A program made the position numbers and the translations under genes. The notes beneath the pieces were generated by a model, which worked only from the letters and a program-made list of their open reading frames with translations, did not search any database and had not been told where the DNA came from. 63,616 bases of DNA from RH-chloro-G1 sp003670575 (GTDB lineage Bacteria; Chloroflexota; Dehalococcoidia; UBA2979): the NCBI GenBank assembly GCA_947499615.1, contig CANMOP010000012.1, positions 1-63,616 on the forward strand, written 5' to 3'. This document shows positions 41,688 to 50,784 of this stretch, piece by piece. Position 1 is the first letter of the stretch; each line of letters begins with the position of its first letter.

Positions 41688-44159
41688 ATGGCGAAGCCCT
41701 GTGACGACCTGGTAATCATCGACCTCAGCAGCGGACGGGCGGGCGGTCTGGCGACAATGGTGCTCGCCGACTTCGGTGCGGACGTCATCAAGATCGAGCC
41801 GCCCGGAGGCGACCCGGCACGCTCCGATCCCTCGTCGCCAATGTGGTTGCGCGGCAAGCGCAGCGCAGTGCTGGACCTCGCCACCTCCGAGGGGCAGGCG
41901 GCGCTGCACGGCCTGGTCGCCGGTGCGGACGTTGTGGTGAGTTCGGCGACGCCGGACGTCTCCGCGCTCTACGGTGCGGACTACGAGACGCTCTCGCGCA
42001 TCAACCCGGCGCTCGTGTACTGCCTGACCACCGGCTGGGGCGCTCGCGGCCCGTACGCCAGCTATCCCGCGGATGACGCGTTGGTCGCCGCGAAGTCCGG
42101 GCGCATGCGCACCTTCCAGACCGTCGCCCGCAGCGACGCACCCGGATTCACCGCGGTGCAAGTCGGCACGCACGGCGCAGTGCAATCGGCCATCGCTGGC
42201 ATCCTCGCCGCCCTCGAGGTGCGTGACCGCTCGGGCATCGGCCAACTCGTCGAGACCAGCATCCTGCAGGGCATGTTCGCGTTCGACTTCAACGGGCTCC
42301 CGCGCGAGCAGATGCTGACGCGCTTCCCCGAGAAGGTATCGAGCGAACTGTTCGCGCAGCTCACCAACCCGGACGGGATGTCCACGCTCGGCTACCAGCC
42401 GGTGCGCACGAAGGACGGGAAGTGGATCCAGTTCGCGAACCTGCTGGAGCACCTGTTTCAGTCCTCGATCGTCGCGCTCGGGCTGACCGAGGAAGTGCTC
42501 ATCAACCCGCGTTACGCAGGCGCGCCGACCGGACTGAGCGTGGAAGCACGCGAGGAAGTCCGCAACATGATGCTGTTGCGCGCCACGGAGAAGACCGCCG
42601 ACGAGTGGATGGCTGAGTTCTACGGCAACGGCAACGTGGCAGCCGATTACCTGCTCAGCGCGCAGGACGGCCTCTCGCACCGCGACCTGCTGGCCAACGG
42701 ACAGGTAATCGAGCGCGACGACCCGGCGGTCGGACACATCCGCGAACTTGGGCCACTCGCCGTGCTGCGAGACACCCCAGGCACCATCGAGCGCCCCGCG
42801 CCGGCCGTCGGCGCGCACACCGCCGAGGTGCTGGCTGAACCTCGCCGCCCCGCCCGCGCAGGTGATGCCGCGCAGGTGAGCGGCACCCCAGGAGACCGCA
42901 GCGCACCACTGGCGGGCGTCACGGTGCTGGAGTTTGCGACGATCATCGCCGCACCGCTGAGCTGCGCGCTGCTCGCCGACCTCGGAGCGCGCGTGATCAA
43001 GATCGAGCCCACCGATGGTGGCGACCCGATGCGCGGCATGGGTGGCGCAGGCTTCAGCTCGTACTTCGGCGTCTCCAAGACGACCGCAGGCAAAGAGAGC
43101 ATCTGCATCGATCTCAAGTCCAAGGCGGGCCAGGCGATCGTGCACAAGTTGATCGCGGACGCGGACATCATCGTCCACAACTACCGGCCCGGCGTGCCGG
43201 AGCGCCTCGGCATCGGCTACGAAGAAGCGAAGGCGATCAAGCCGGACATCATCTGGGTCAGCGTCAGCGGCTACGGTCGTGACGGACCGGGTGCTCCCCT
43301 GCCCTGCGCGCACCCGATCCCCGGCGCCGTCAACGGTGGCGTGATGATGCAGCTCGGTGCCGACTGGGAGCCTGCGAACATCGACACCATCGAGGGCCTG
43401 CGCGAGGCGGGCCGCCGCATCTTCCGCGCCAACGAGGGCAACCCGGACCCGTGCACCTCGGTGGTTGCCACCGCCTCGACGATGCTCGCGCTCCGCGCGC
43501 GACGTCGCACCGGGCGCGGGCAAGAGGTCTTCGTCAGCATGCTCTGCGCCAATGGCTACGCGAACGCCGATGACTTCCTCTCCTACGCGGGCAAGCCGCC
43601 GCGCCCCACCATCGACAACGGGGTGCTGGGCACCGGACCGCTGCGTCGGCTGTACGCCACCACCGAGGGGTGGGCCTGCCTCAGCCTCCCGGACCAGGCG
43701 CAGTGGACGGCCTTCTGCGCCGCCACGGGACGTGCCGACCTCGCCAGCGACGCGCGCTTCGCTGACGCGGCCGCACGCGACCAGAACGCCGCAGCGCTGA
43801 CCGAGGTGATCACTGCTCTCATGGCAACCCGCAGTGCGGACGCCTGGGAACAGCTGCTGGCCCCGAACGGGATCGGCTGCGTCCGGGCCGACAGTTACAC
43901 CAACCCCGGCCAGTTCTTCCTGACCGACCCGCAGATTGAGGCGAACGACTGGGTGATGAACACCACCCACCCGGTCATGGGTGACCACCGCCGCTGGGGG
44001 CCGCTGGTCACCTTCGCGCGCACACCGGGACGGTACGGCCCCGCCGTGCTGGCCGGACAGCACTCCGAGCAAATCTTGGACAGCCTCGGCTACGGCCGGG
44101 AGCAGGTGCAGGAGATGTACGCGGGTGGCGTGATCTGGACGGACAACCCGGAGGCATAA
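41688..44159 (+). CDS. Tandem (two-domain) family III CoA-transferase, copy 2
   Basis: An 823-residue paralogue of the enzyme at 27633, with the same two CaiB/BaiF domains (residues about 1-400 and 408-823). Again the first half has Thr161 (VGTHGA) at the catalytic position and the second half keeps Asp587 (NPDPCTS) by eye alignment with formyl-CoA transferase. AGGAG precedes the ATG. The intergenic 41419-41687 separates it from divergent binding protein 2; a TATGAT at 41617-41622 might be its -10 box, without a good -35. Two SDR genes follow on the same strand after 113 bases and may act on the CoA-activated product. Confidence 0.88.
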   Translation: MAKPCDDLVIIDLSSGRAGGLATMVLADFGADVIKIEPPGGDPARSDPSSPMWLRGKRSAVLDLATSEGQAALHGLVAGADVVVSSATPDVSALYGADYETLSRINPALVYCLTTGWGARGPYASYPADDALVAAKSGRMRTFQTVARSDAPGFTAVQVGTHGAVQSAIAGILAALEVRDRSGIGQLVETSILQGMFAFDFNGLPREQMLTRFPEKVSSELFAQLTNPDGMSTLGYQPVRTKDGKWIQFANLLEHLFQSSIVALGLTEEVLINPRYAGAPTGLSVEAREEVRNMMLLRATEKTADEWMAEFYGNGNVAADYLLSAQDGLSHRDLLANGQVIERDDPAVGHIRELGPLAVLRDTPGTIERPAPAVGAHTAEVLAEPRRPARAGDAAQVSGTPGDRSAPLAGVTVLEFATIIAAPLSCALLADLGARVIKIEPTDGGDPMRGMGGAGFSSYFGVSKTTAGKESICIDLKSKAGQAIVHKLIADADIIVHNYRPGVPERLGIGYEEAKAIKPDIIWVSVSGYGRDGPGAPLPCAHPIPGAVNGGVMMQLGADWEPANIDTIEGLREAGRRIFRANEGNPDPCTSVVATASTMLALRARRRTGRGQEVFVSMLCANGYANADDFLSYAGKPPRPTIDNGVLGTGPLRRLYATTEGWACLSLPDQAQWTAFCAATGRADLASDARFADAAARDQNAAALTEVITALMATRSADAWEQLLAPNGIGCVRADSYTNPGQFFLTDPQIEANDWVMNTTHPVMGDHRRWGPLVTFARTPGRYGPAVLAGQHSEQILDSLGYGREQVQEMYAGGVIWTDNPEA

Positions 44160-44272
44160 CCTCCCCGCACGCTATCGACGCTTGCGCGCCGCTCCGAAGG
44201 GGACGGCGCGCTCGCTGTACGGCGTTACCTGCCGGATGATGACATTCACACACAACGAAAGAGGGATCACCA

Positions 44273-45070
44273 ATGAGCGTGCTGGATCGGTTGCGGCTGG
44301 ATGGGAAGGTGGCACTGGTCACCGGCGGGGGTAGCGGCCTCGGGCAGGCCATCGCGCTGGCGATGGCGGACGCGGGTGCTGACATCGCGGTCTCGGGTCG
44401 GCGACTGGAGCCGCTGCAGGAGACGCAGCGCATCGTGGAGGCCAAGGGGCGGCGCTGCCTGCTGACGCAGGCTGACGTCACCGACTCCGCGCAAGTGAAT
44501 CGCATGGTCGCCGAGGTGATCGCGGGCCTCGGCCGGTTGGACATCCTCGTCAACAACGCGGGCGGCGGCGGCGCCGGAGCGGGCAAGACGATGACCGAAT
44601 TCACCGATGAGGACTGGCACGAGGGAATCAACGCAAACCTCACCTCCGCCTTCTTCTGCTCGCGAGCGGTGGTGAACCACTTCGCGGAGCGCGGCAGCGG
44701 GCGCGTGATCAACATCTCGTCCGGTCAGGGCTACCGCGGCGGGCGCAACAACTTCATGTACGCCGTCGCCAAGGGCGGGATGATCCAACTCACCAAGACC
44801 TATGCGATGACCTTTGCGCGCAACGGCATTCGCAGCACCTGTATCGCCCCCGGCTGGTTCCCGCACTTCATGGACCCGGATCAGCCATCCTCGCGCTTGG
44901 AGTTGCAGGCTGCCGGTCGCATTGGTCTGACCTACGAGATCGGCCCGCTGGCGGTCTTCCTGGCATCCGAGGCCGCCGACTACATGTCCGGCGAGACCGT
45001 ACTCATCGATGGTGGCGCGATCGCCGGGGGCATCCTCCCCGCGACCATCGTGCCCGTAGCGGAGGGCTAA
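44273..45070 (+). CDS. Short-chain dehydrogenase/reductase
   Basis: A 265-residue classical SDR: cofactor loop TGGGSGLGQ near residue 18, NNAGGGG near 92, Ser in NISSGQG near 144 and the pair Tyr/Lys in YAVAK near 161-165. It looks catalytically complete. GAGGGATC precedes the ATG. It is followed after four bases by a second SDR that lacks the catalytic pair, which suggests the two are co-translated and may form one complex. Confidence 0.9.
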   Translation: MSVLDRLRLDGKVALVTGGGSGLGQAIALAMADAGADIAVSGRRLEPLQETQRIVEAKGRRCLLTQADVTDSAQVNRMVAEVIAGLGRLDILVNNAGGGGAGAGKTMTEFTDEDWHEGINANLTSAFFCSRAVVNHFAERGSGRVINISSGQGYRGGRNNFMYAVAKGGMIQLTKTYAMTFARNGIRSTCIAPGWFPHFMDPDQPSSRLELQAAGRIGLTYEIGPLAVFLASEAADYMSGETVLIDGGAIAGGILPATIVPVAEG

Positions 45071-45074
45071 GGAC

Positions 45075-45902
45075 ATGGTGCAGCAACGCGAACGCCGCCC
45101 GGAGTGGCGAGCCAAGTTCGACAATGAAGGCAAGAACCCATTCGACCTCACCGGTCGCCACGCGCTGGTCGCCGGTGGCGCCGGCGCGCTGGGCCGCGCG
45201 CTGGCGCTGGCGCTGGCCGAAGCGGGCGCCGACGTCTCCCTGACCACGCTGCACGATGATGCAGCCGAGGAAGCCGCCGCCAACGCCATCCTGAGTGAGT
45301 GCCGCGCGCTGGGTCGTCGAGGCGAAGTGCGCCGCTTCGACCTCGCGAACCCGCAGGCAGTCGCCGCTGCGGTCGACTCGCTGGAGACAGCCGTCGCCCC
45401 GATCGCGATCCTGGTGAATGCGGCATACAACGCCAACATCAAGCCGGTCGTCGACGCCTCGCTCGCGGACTGGGAGCGTGAGCTCTCGCGCAACGTCACC
45501 ACGGTGTTCGCAGCCAGCCAGACGCTGGCGTCGCGCATGCTGGCGCGCGGCTACGGCCGCATCATCAACCTGGTCTCCATCCTGCACGACCGCGGCATCC
45601 CCAACTGCGCGATCTTTGGCGCGTCGCAGGGCGCAGTGCTCGGCTTCACCAAGTCGGCCGCGCTTGAGTGGGTGCGTGGCGGTGTCACCGTGAACGCGAT
45701 TGGCCTTGGCCACTACGAGGGTGTCCCCGGTCCGCAGAACGATGAGACGGCGCACGCCGCGCTGCTGCGCTGGATCCCGGTCGCCCGCCTCGGGCAGCCG
45801 GAGGACGTGCAGGGCGCACTCGTCTACCTCGCCAGCAATGAAGCAGGCTTCATGAACGGCGAGGTGTTCATGGTGGACGGCGCGCTCGCCGTTCACGCCT
45901 AG
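45075..45902 (+). CDS. SDR-fold protein lacking the catalytic Tyr and Lys
   Basis: A 275-residue SDR-fold protein with the cofactor loop AGGAGALGRA near residue 33 and Ser168, but the YxxxK motif is replaced: the aligned segment reads FGASQ (Phe181, Gln185), and NNAG reads VNAAYNA. A 25-residue N-terminal extension (MVQQRERRPEWRAKF) is present. Normal hydride-transfer chemistry is therefore unlikely. It could be a non-catalytic partner of the SDR just upstream, or a ligand sensor. GGAGG ten bases before the ATG supports the start. Confidence 0.8.
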   Translation: MVQQRERRPEWRAKFDNEGKNPFDLTGRHALVAGGAGALGRALALALAEAGADVSLTTLHDDAAEEAAANAILSECRALGRRGEVRRFDLANPQAVAAAVDSLETAVAPIAILVNAAYNANIKPVVDASLADWERELSRNVTTVFAASQTLASRMLARGYGRIINLVSILHDRGIPNCAIFGASQGAVLGFTKSAALEWVRGGVTVNAIGLGHYEGVPGPQNDETAHAALLRWIPVARLGQPEDVQGALVYLASNEAGFMNGEVFMVDGALAVHA

Positions 45903-45919
45903 CGCCGGCACCGCCGACG

Positions 45920-47284
45920 ATGCAACAGCCGACCGAGGTTCTCGCGGAAGCCGTGGAGCGTCTGTTCCCCGGCGTCCGCGAGGACCTTGAGGCGCTGGTG
46001 CGTATTCCCTCGATCAGTGCCGAAGGGCCCGACACACCCGCGATGCGTGCGTGCCTCGACGCTGTCGAGGCGCTCTTCGCCGCCGAAGGACTGACCACCA
46101 GTCGCCTCACCATCGAAGGCGCGCCACCCGCACTGCTCGCACAACGGGTGGCCGCGCCGGGCCTGCCGACCGTTCTGCTGTATGCCCACTACGACGTGCA
46201 ACCCGCCGGCCTCGCCGCCGACTGGACCACCTCGCCGTTCGAGCCGACGGCGCGCGACGGTCGGCTCTATGGCCGCGGCGCAGCGGACGATAAGGGCGGG
46301 ATCGCGATCCACCTCGGTGCGCTCCGCGCGCTTGGCGCAGCGCCGGGCGTTGGTGTGAAACTCCTGCTGGAAGGCGAGGAAGAGATCGGCTCGCCACACA
46401 TGGCGGCGCTCCTCGATCGCTACGGCGACCTGCTTGCTGCGGATGTCATCGTGATCGCGGATTCCGAGCACTGGGCCGTCGGCGCACCCGCGATCACCAC
46501 CACGCAGCGTGGCCTCGCGGACTGCATCGTCGAGGTGCGCACACTCGCTGACGGCGTGCACAGCGGCCAGTTCGGCGGCGCGGTGCCTGATGCACTCACC
46601 GCACTCGTCCACCTGCTCGCCACGCTACATGACCAACGCGGGGTCCCCGCCGTCGCAGGCCTCAGCTCGGCGCCCGACCCCACCGTCGAGGTCGACGAGG
46701 CGACGCTCCGTCGCGACGCGGGCATCGTCGATGGTGTCATGCTGATCGGCGAGGGCCCGCTCGCGGCACGGCTGTGGACGCACCCCGCGATCTCCGTGCT
46801 GGCAATCGACGCGCCGCGCATTGCCGAGGCCATCAACCAGCTGGTCCCGGTCGCGCGCGCGAAGGTCTCCGCGCGCCTCACACCCGGCGAGGACCCGCAG
46901 CGCGCGCTCGACGCGCTCGTTACGCACTTGCGTACTCACGCACCGTGGGGCGTCCAGATAACTGTCACGCCGGGCAGTGCGGCGCCCGCCTTCGCGCTGC
47001 GGCAACGCGGCCCGATCTTCGAGACGTTCGTCGCGGGAATGGCCGAGGCGTGGGGCGTAGCACCGCGAGAAGTCGGGATCGGCGGCACGATCCCACTCGT
47101 GTCGATGCTCGCGGATCGCTTCCCGGCGGCCACGGTGCTGGTGACCGGTATGTCCGACCCGTCCAGCCACATCCACGGCCCCGACGAGAGCCACGACCTC
47201 GGCGAACTGCAGCGCTCCATGCTCGCCGAGGCGTTCGCGTTACGCGCCCTCGCCGACGCCGACGGCCAGTCGCCGAGCCGCTAA
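45920..47284 (+). CDS. M20-family metallopeptidase/deacylase
   Basis: A 454-residue zinc hydrolase. LLYAHYDVQPAG near residue 87, GRGAADDKGG near 117, EGEEEIGSPH near 150 and IHGPDESHDLGEL near 426 supply the metal ligands and catalytic Glu of M20 dipeptidase-type enzymes. A dimerisation lid domain lies near residues 195-310. It would cleave a dipeptide, N-acyl amino acid or similar bond in the cytosol. It follows the SDR pair by 17 bases and converges with an MFS gene by a 4-base overlap of stops. Confidence 0.9.
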   Translation: MQQPTEVLAEAVERLFPGVREDLEALVRIPSISAEGPDTPAMRACLDAVEALFAAEGLTTSRLTIEGAPPALLAQRVAAPGLPTVLLYAHYDVQPAGLAADWTTSPFEPTARDGRLYGRGAADDKGGIAIHLGALRALGAAPGVGVKLLLEGEEEIGSPHMAALLDRYGDLLAADVIVIADSEHWAVGAPAITTTQRGLADCIVEVRTLADGVHSGQFGGAVPDALTALVHLLATLHDQRGVPAVAGLSSAPDPTVEVDEATLRRDAGIVDGVMLIGEGPLAARLWTHPAISVLAIDAPRIAEAINQLVPVARAKVSARLTPGEDPQRALDALVTHLRTHAPWGVQITVTPGSAAPAFALRQRGPIFETFVAGMAEAWGVAPREVGIGGTIPLVSMLADRFPAATVLVTGMSDPSSHIHGPDESHDLGELQRSMLAEAFALRALADADGQSPSR

Positions 47285-48630
47285 CTCGCTCGCGCAGCAG
47301 CCTCCGCGGCGGCCTGTGCAGCCTCGGTGCGCACGGGTGGCGCGGGCGGCTGGACGAAGAGGAAGATACCGCCCGCGATCGCCATCATCACGCCGGCGAT
47401 CGAGAAGATGAGCGTCGGCGGTACACCAGCGTCGCTGAGGAACCCGACCAGCGGCGCACTGAGTGCCCCCGCACCGATCATGATCGGCGCGGTGTACCCG
47501 CGGATCGCGCCCTGCGACACCCGCCCGAAGTACGCCGGAATGACGAGGTTCTGCCCCGTCCCCATCCCGGCCGACCCGATACCCCAGATGATGTTATGTC
47601 CGAACACCCACGACCCGCCGGCCCGTCCAAGCAGGAGCGGCACCATCGAGAGCGCGCGCCACGCACCGCCGCTGGCCGTGATCAGTCGCACCGGCACCCG
47701 CTCCGCCATGTACCCGAAGAGCAGCGTGCACAACATGACGACGAAGGGGTCGGACGCAACCGCCAATCCGATCAGAGGTGCAGCCACACCAAGGCTTTGC
47801 CAGAACGGCACGCGAAGGAACAGCACGCCGTTCGTCGCGAAGGTGTGGAACATGAACGCGATGGTGATCAGCCAGAGCGCCCAGGTGCGAGTCGCCTCGC
47901 GGAGTGTGAAGTTCACCTCCACGGGTCCGGCCGCCTTCGCCGGCTGCGATGTGCCGATCGGGCGCGCCGCCGCGACATCGATCACCGGCGCGTCGGCACC
48001 GTCGGGGTACAGCCCGACATCCTCGGGGCGTCGACGCATGAGGAAGCCGTACATCGGAATCAGCGTGCCGGCGATCAGGAGCCCGTTCATCAGCCACGCG
48101 TTGCGCCAGCCGATGGTGGTCACCAGCACCGACGAGATCACCACCCACGACGCCGTGCCCAGTCCGCCGCCCATCTGCGCGTACGAGACCGCGCGGCCAC
48201 GCTTCACGATGAACCAGTTCGCCGGCGGCACACCGGTGAGAATCTGCCCACCGCCGAAGACGCCAAACCCGGAGAACCCGGAGATGAAGAACACCGAGTA
48301 CATCATCCAGATATTGGTGACCTGCGACAGCGCGATGAGGCAGCTGCCCGCCCAGGCGGCGCAAATCACCCCGACCCACCTCGGGCCATACTTGTCCACG
48401 AAGCGTCCGAGGAACGGTGCCGAGATGCCCGCGCTGATCTGCCGGAAGGTGATGCACCATGCCAGCGTCCCCAGCGTGACGCCGAGGTCCTGCCGAATCG
48501 GCACGATGAAGATAGAGAAGACCACCGGATTCAGCGGCGCGGTGATCCAGTTCCCCCAGAAGGAGACGGCGACGATCACCCAGCCGTAGAAGACCCCGCC
48601 CGGCAGCCGTAACGGTGGTTGAATCGCCAT
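47281..48630 (-). CDS. MFS transporter
   Basis: A 449-residue carrier with about twelve hydrophobic segments. GVFYGWVIVAVSFWGNW at the N-terminus and GRFVDKYGPRWVG near residue 74 put it with the monocarboxylate/OFA-like carriers, like the gene at 2585. It is divergent from the tartrate/malate-type dehydrogenase gene and shares a palindromic operator candidate with it, so it may import that enzyme's hydroxy-acid substrate. This pairing is an inference. Confidence 0.85.
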   Translation of the reverse strand: MAIQPPLRLPGGVFYGWVIVAVSFWGNWITAPLNPVVFSIFIVPIRQDLGVTLGTLAWCITFRQISAGISAPFLGRFVDKYGPRWVGVICAAWAGSCLIALSQVTNIWMMYSVFFISGFSGFGVFGGGQILTGVPPANWFIVKRGRAVSYAQMGGGLGTASWVVISSVLVTTIGWRNAWLMNGLLIAGTLIPMYGFLMRRRPEDVGLYPDGADAPVIDVAAARPIGTSQPAKAAGPVEVNFTLREATRTWALWLITIAFMFHTFATNGVLFLRVPFWQSLGVAAPLIGLAVASDPFVVMLCTLLFGYMAERVPVRLITASGGAWRALSMVPLLLGRAGGSWVFGHNIIWGIGSAGMGTGQNLVIPAYFGRVSQGAIRGYTAPIMIGAGALSAPLVGFLSDAGVPPTLIFSIAGVMMAIAGGIFLFVQPPAPPVRTEAAQAAAEAAARAS

Positions 48631-48676
48631 GCGTTCCCGCCCCTCGTCCGGTGCCTACCCCGGTGCCGGGACCGTA

Positions 48677-48696
48677 CCGTTAACGTAACGTTACGG
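48677..48696. promoter_or_regulatory. Palindromic operator candidate between MFS and dehydrogenase genes
   Basis: Two overlapping perfect palindromes, CGTTAACG (48678-48685) and CGTAACGTTACG (48684-48695), stand in the 166-base divergent region, 47 bases from the MFS start and 101 from the dehydrogenase start. The shape resembles TetR/GntR-type sites. No regulator gene is adjacent. Confidence 0.5.
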
Positions 48697-48796
48697 CATC
48701 CTACACGAACACAAGCGTCGTGGGCGATGCTGTGCTCGCGATCCTGTTCGGTATCCGCCAAGATGCCCGTACCCAGCGCAGCAGAGGAGTCACATC

Positions 48797-49894
48797 GTGA
48801 GTACACAACGAATCGCAGTGATCGCGGGCGACGGCATCGGGCAAGAAGTGATGCCCGAGGGACTGCGCGTGCTGGACGCCGCCGCGCGTCGCTTCGGCCT
48901 CGACCTGAGCTTCGACACGTTCGATTTCGCCAGCTGCGAGTACTACGAGCGGCACGGCGTCATGCTCCCGCCGGACTGGAAGACGCAGATCGGCGGCCAC
49001 GACGCCATCTACTTCGGCGCGGTGGGATGGCCGGCCAAGGTACCAGACCACATCTCGCTCTGGGGCTCACTGCTGCTGTTCCGCCGTGAGTTCGACCAGT
49101 ACGTAAACCTGCGACCGGCTCGCTTGATGCCGGGCATCATCGCGCCAGTCGTGCGTCGCGATGGGAGCGCTCGGCAGCCCGGCGAGATCGACATGTACAT
49201 CGTGCGCGAGAACACCGAGGGCGAGTACTCCGCGATCGGCGGCCGCATGTTCAGCGGCACCGATCGCGAGATCGTCATGCAGGAGACGGTACTCAGCCGC
49301 ATCGGCGTCGATCGCGTGCTGAAATACGCGTTCGAGCTGGCCCAGTCACGCCCGAAGCGACACCTCACCAGCGCCACGAAGTCCAACGGCATCGCGATCA
49401 CCATGCCGTACTGGGACGAGCGGGTGGAGGAGATGGCGAAGCACTACCCGGACGTGACCGTGGACAAGTTCCACATCGATATCCTTACCGCGCACTTCGT
49501 GCAGCGTCCGGACTTCTTCGATGTAGTGGTGGCCAGCAATCTGTTCGGCGACATCCTGAGCGACCTCGGGCCGGCGTGTACCGGTACGATCGGCATCGCA
49601 CCCAGCGCCAACCTCAATCCGACCCGCGAGATGCCATCGTTGTTCGAGCCGGTGCACGGTTCCGCGCCCGATATCGCGGGTCGACAGATCGCGAACCCGA
49701 TCGGTCAGATTTGGTCGGGCGCGCTGATGCTGGACTTCCTCGGGCACCGCGAGGCGCACGATGCGATCGTCAGCGCGATCGAGCACGCGCTGGACCCGGC
49801 GAACGGCGCGCCGCGCACGCCGGACATCGGTGGCACCGCAAGCACCGCAGACCTTGGTCGCGCGATTGCCGAGGCTGTCGCCGTCGGCGCATAG
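48797..49894 (+). CDS. Isopropylmalate/isocitrate dehydrogenase-family enzyme (tartrate or D-malate dehydrogenase type)
   Basis: A 365-residue NAD-dependent beta-hydroxyacid oxidative decarboxylase. IAVIAGDGIGQEVMPEGLRV near residue 6, LRPARLMPG near 103, VRENTEGEYS near 134, the Lys in TSATKSNGIAI near 192 and DILSDLG near 252 are family hallmarks. The RENTEGEYS and NLRPARL segments favour the TtuC/YeaU (tartrate/D-malate dehydrogenase) branch over LeuB. GTG at 48797 has AGAGGAG before it. It is divergent from a carrier gene with a shared operator candidate. Confidence 0.88.
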   Translation: MSTQRIAVIAGDGIGQEVMPEGLRVLDAAARRFGLDLSFDTFDFASCEYYERHGVMLPPDWKTQIGGHDAIYFGAVGWPAKVPDHISLWGSLLLFRREFDQYVNLRPARLMPGIIAPVVRRDGSARQPGEIDMYIVRENTEGEYSAIGGRMFSGTDREIVMQETVLSRIGVDRVLKYAFELAQSRPKRHLTSATKSNGIAITMPYWDERVEEMAKHYPDVTVDKFHIDILTAHFVQRPDFFDVVVASNLFGDILSDLGPACTGTIGIAPSANLNPTREMPSLFEPVHGSAPDIAGRQIANPIGQIWSGALMLDFLGHREAHDAIVSAIEHALDPANGAPRTPDIGGTASTADLGRAIAEAVAVGA

Positions 49895-49922
49895 CGCGCG
49901 CGAGCCGCACCAGCGACCGACG

Positions 49923-50777
49923 CTATCCACCGGCGGCGATACCGACCGGCTGACCAGCGCCGGGCAATGCCGGCGGCTGCATCTCGCTCAGCCTCGCGAG
50001 ATCATACGCGCGCAGGGAACCGTCGCCGCCGAGCGCCAGCAGCCGACCGCCGCTGGCACTCAGCGCGCGCAGCGCGTGTGCATCGCTCGCGTACGGGAGC
50101 TGACGACCCGACGGCCGGAACTGCGGGCCAGCGAGTTCGACCAGTGAATCGTCACGCGATCCGTACCAGAGCGCGCCCGTCCGGTCATCGGTAGCCACCG
50201 CGGGCAAGAGGCCGGGCTCTGTCGCCACCTCGCCTGCACCGACGCTATTAGTCAGCCGCAACGTATCCAAGTCGTAGACGAGAATCCCTCCGGTCGCGAT
50301 CGGCACGAACAGCCGTCGGCGCACCGCATCGATGGCAATCGGACGGCCGTCGCCGGTCGTCGCACACCCGATCAACGCGACGTCCGCGAACCCACCGAGC
50401 GAGGGCCCCAACTCACCGCTGCGTGGATCGACCGATCGAACCACCGTGTGCGTGTCCGAGTACCACAGCAAACCGGTGCGCGTATCCGTCGCGAGTTGCG
50501 TGCGCGTCACAGAGAACAGGTGGCGGAGCACCTCCGCTGGAAGCGCCTCCTCCGGCGTGCCGTCGGCGGACAGTCGAATGACCGAACCCTCCTCGTATGC
50601 GACTGCCAGCGCACTCGGACTCAGCGGCTGGCCGAGGCGAGAATCGCGCCACGACCAGCCGCTCAAGACCGCTATGAGCGCGAGCGACAACGCGCCGCAC
50701 ACGACGACCGCGAGCGCCGCCGCCGACCACCGGTGACCATGCACCAGACTCGGAGCGGCAACGCTGCGCGTCGTCAT
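49923..50777 (-). CDS. Membrane-anchored propeller-like protein downstream of nitrite reductase
   Basis: A 284-residue protein of unknown function. One membrane segment lies at residues about 18-40. The outer part has repeats with the pattern L/VATDxRTGxLWYxS (near 95 and 197), AIDAVRRRLFVPIATGGILVYDLDTLRL near 148 and LLALGGDGSLRAYDLARL near 247, consistent with a small beta-propeller. It starts seven bases after the nitrite reductase stop on the same strand, so the two are surely co-transcribed. It may hold, protect or donate electrons to the copper enzyme, or be a regulator of the pathway; none of this is shown. Confidence 0.65.
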   Translation of the reverse strand: MTTRSVAAPSLVHGHRWSAAALAVVVCGALSLALIAVLSGWSWRDSRLGQPLSPSALAVAYEEGSVIRLSADGTPEEALPAEVLRHLFSVTRTQLATDTRTGLLWYSDTHTVVRSVDPRSGELGPSLGGFADVALIGCATTGDGRPIAIDAVRRRLFVPIATGGILVYDLDTLRLTNSVGAGEVATEPGLLPAVATDDRTGALWYGSRDDSLVELAGPQFRPSGRQLPYASDAHALRALSASGGRLLALGGDGSLRAYDLARLSEMQPPALPGAGQPVGIAAGG

Positions 50778-50784
50778 CGACTCG

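Noticed and set aside
41616..44072. An 818-codon open frame on the minus strand.
   Set aside because: Antisense to tandem CoA-transferase 2, whose domains, ribosome site and paralogue are clear; the antisense translation resembles no protein.
46774..48612. A 612-codon plus-strand frame across the M20 and MFS genes.
   Set aside because: It crosses two well-supported genes on both strands and is Arg/Asp/His-rich without any motif.
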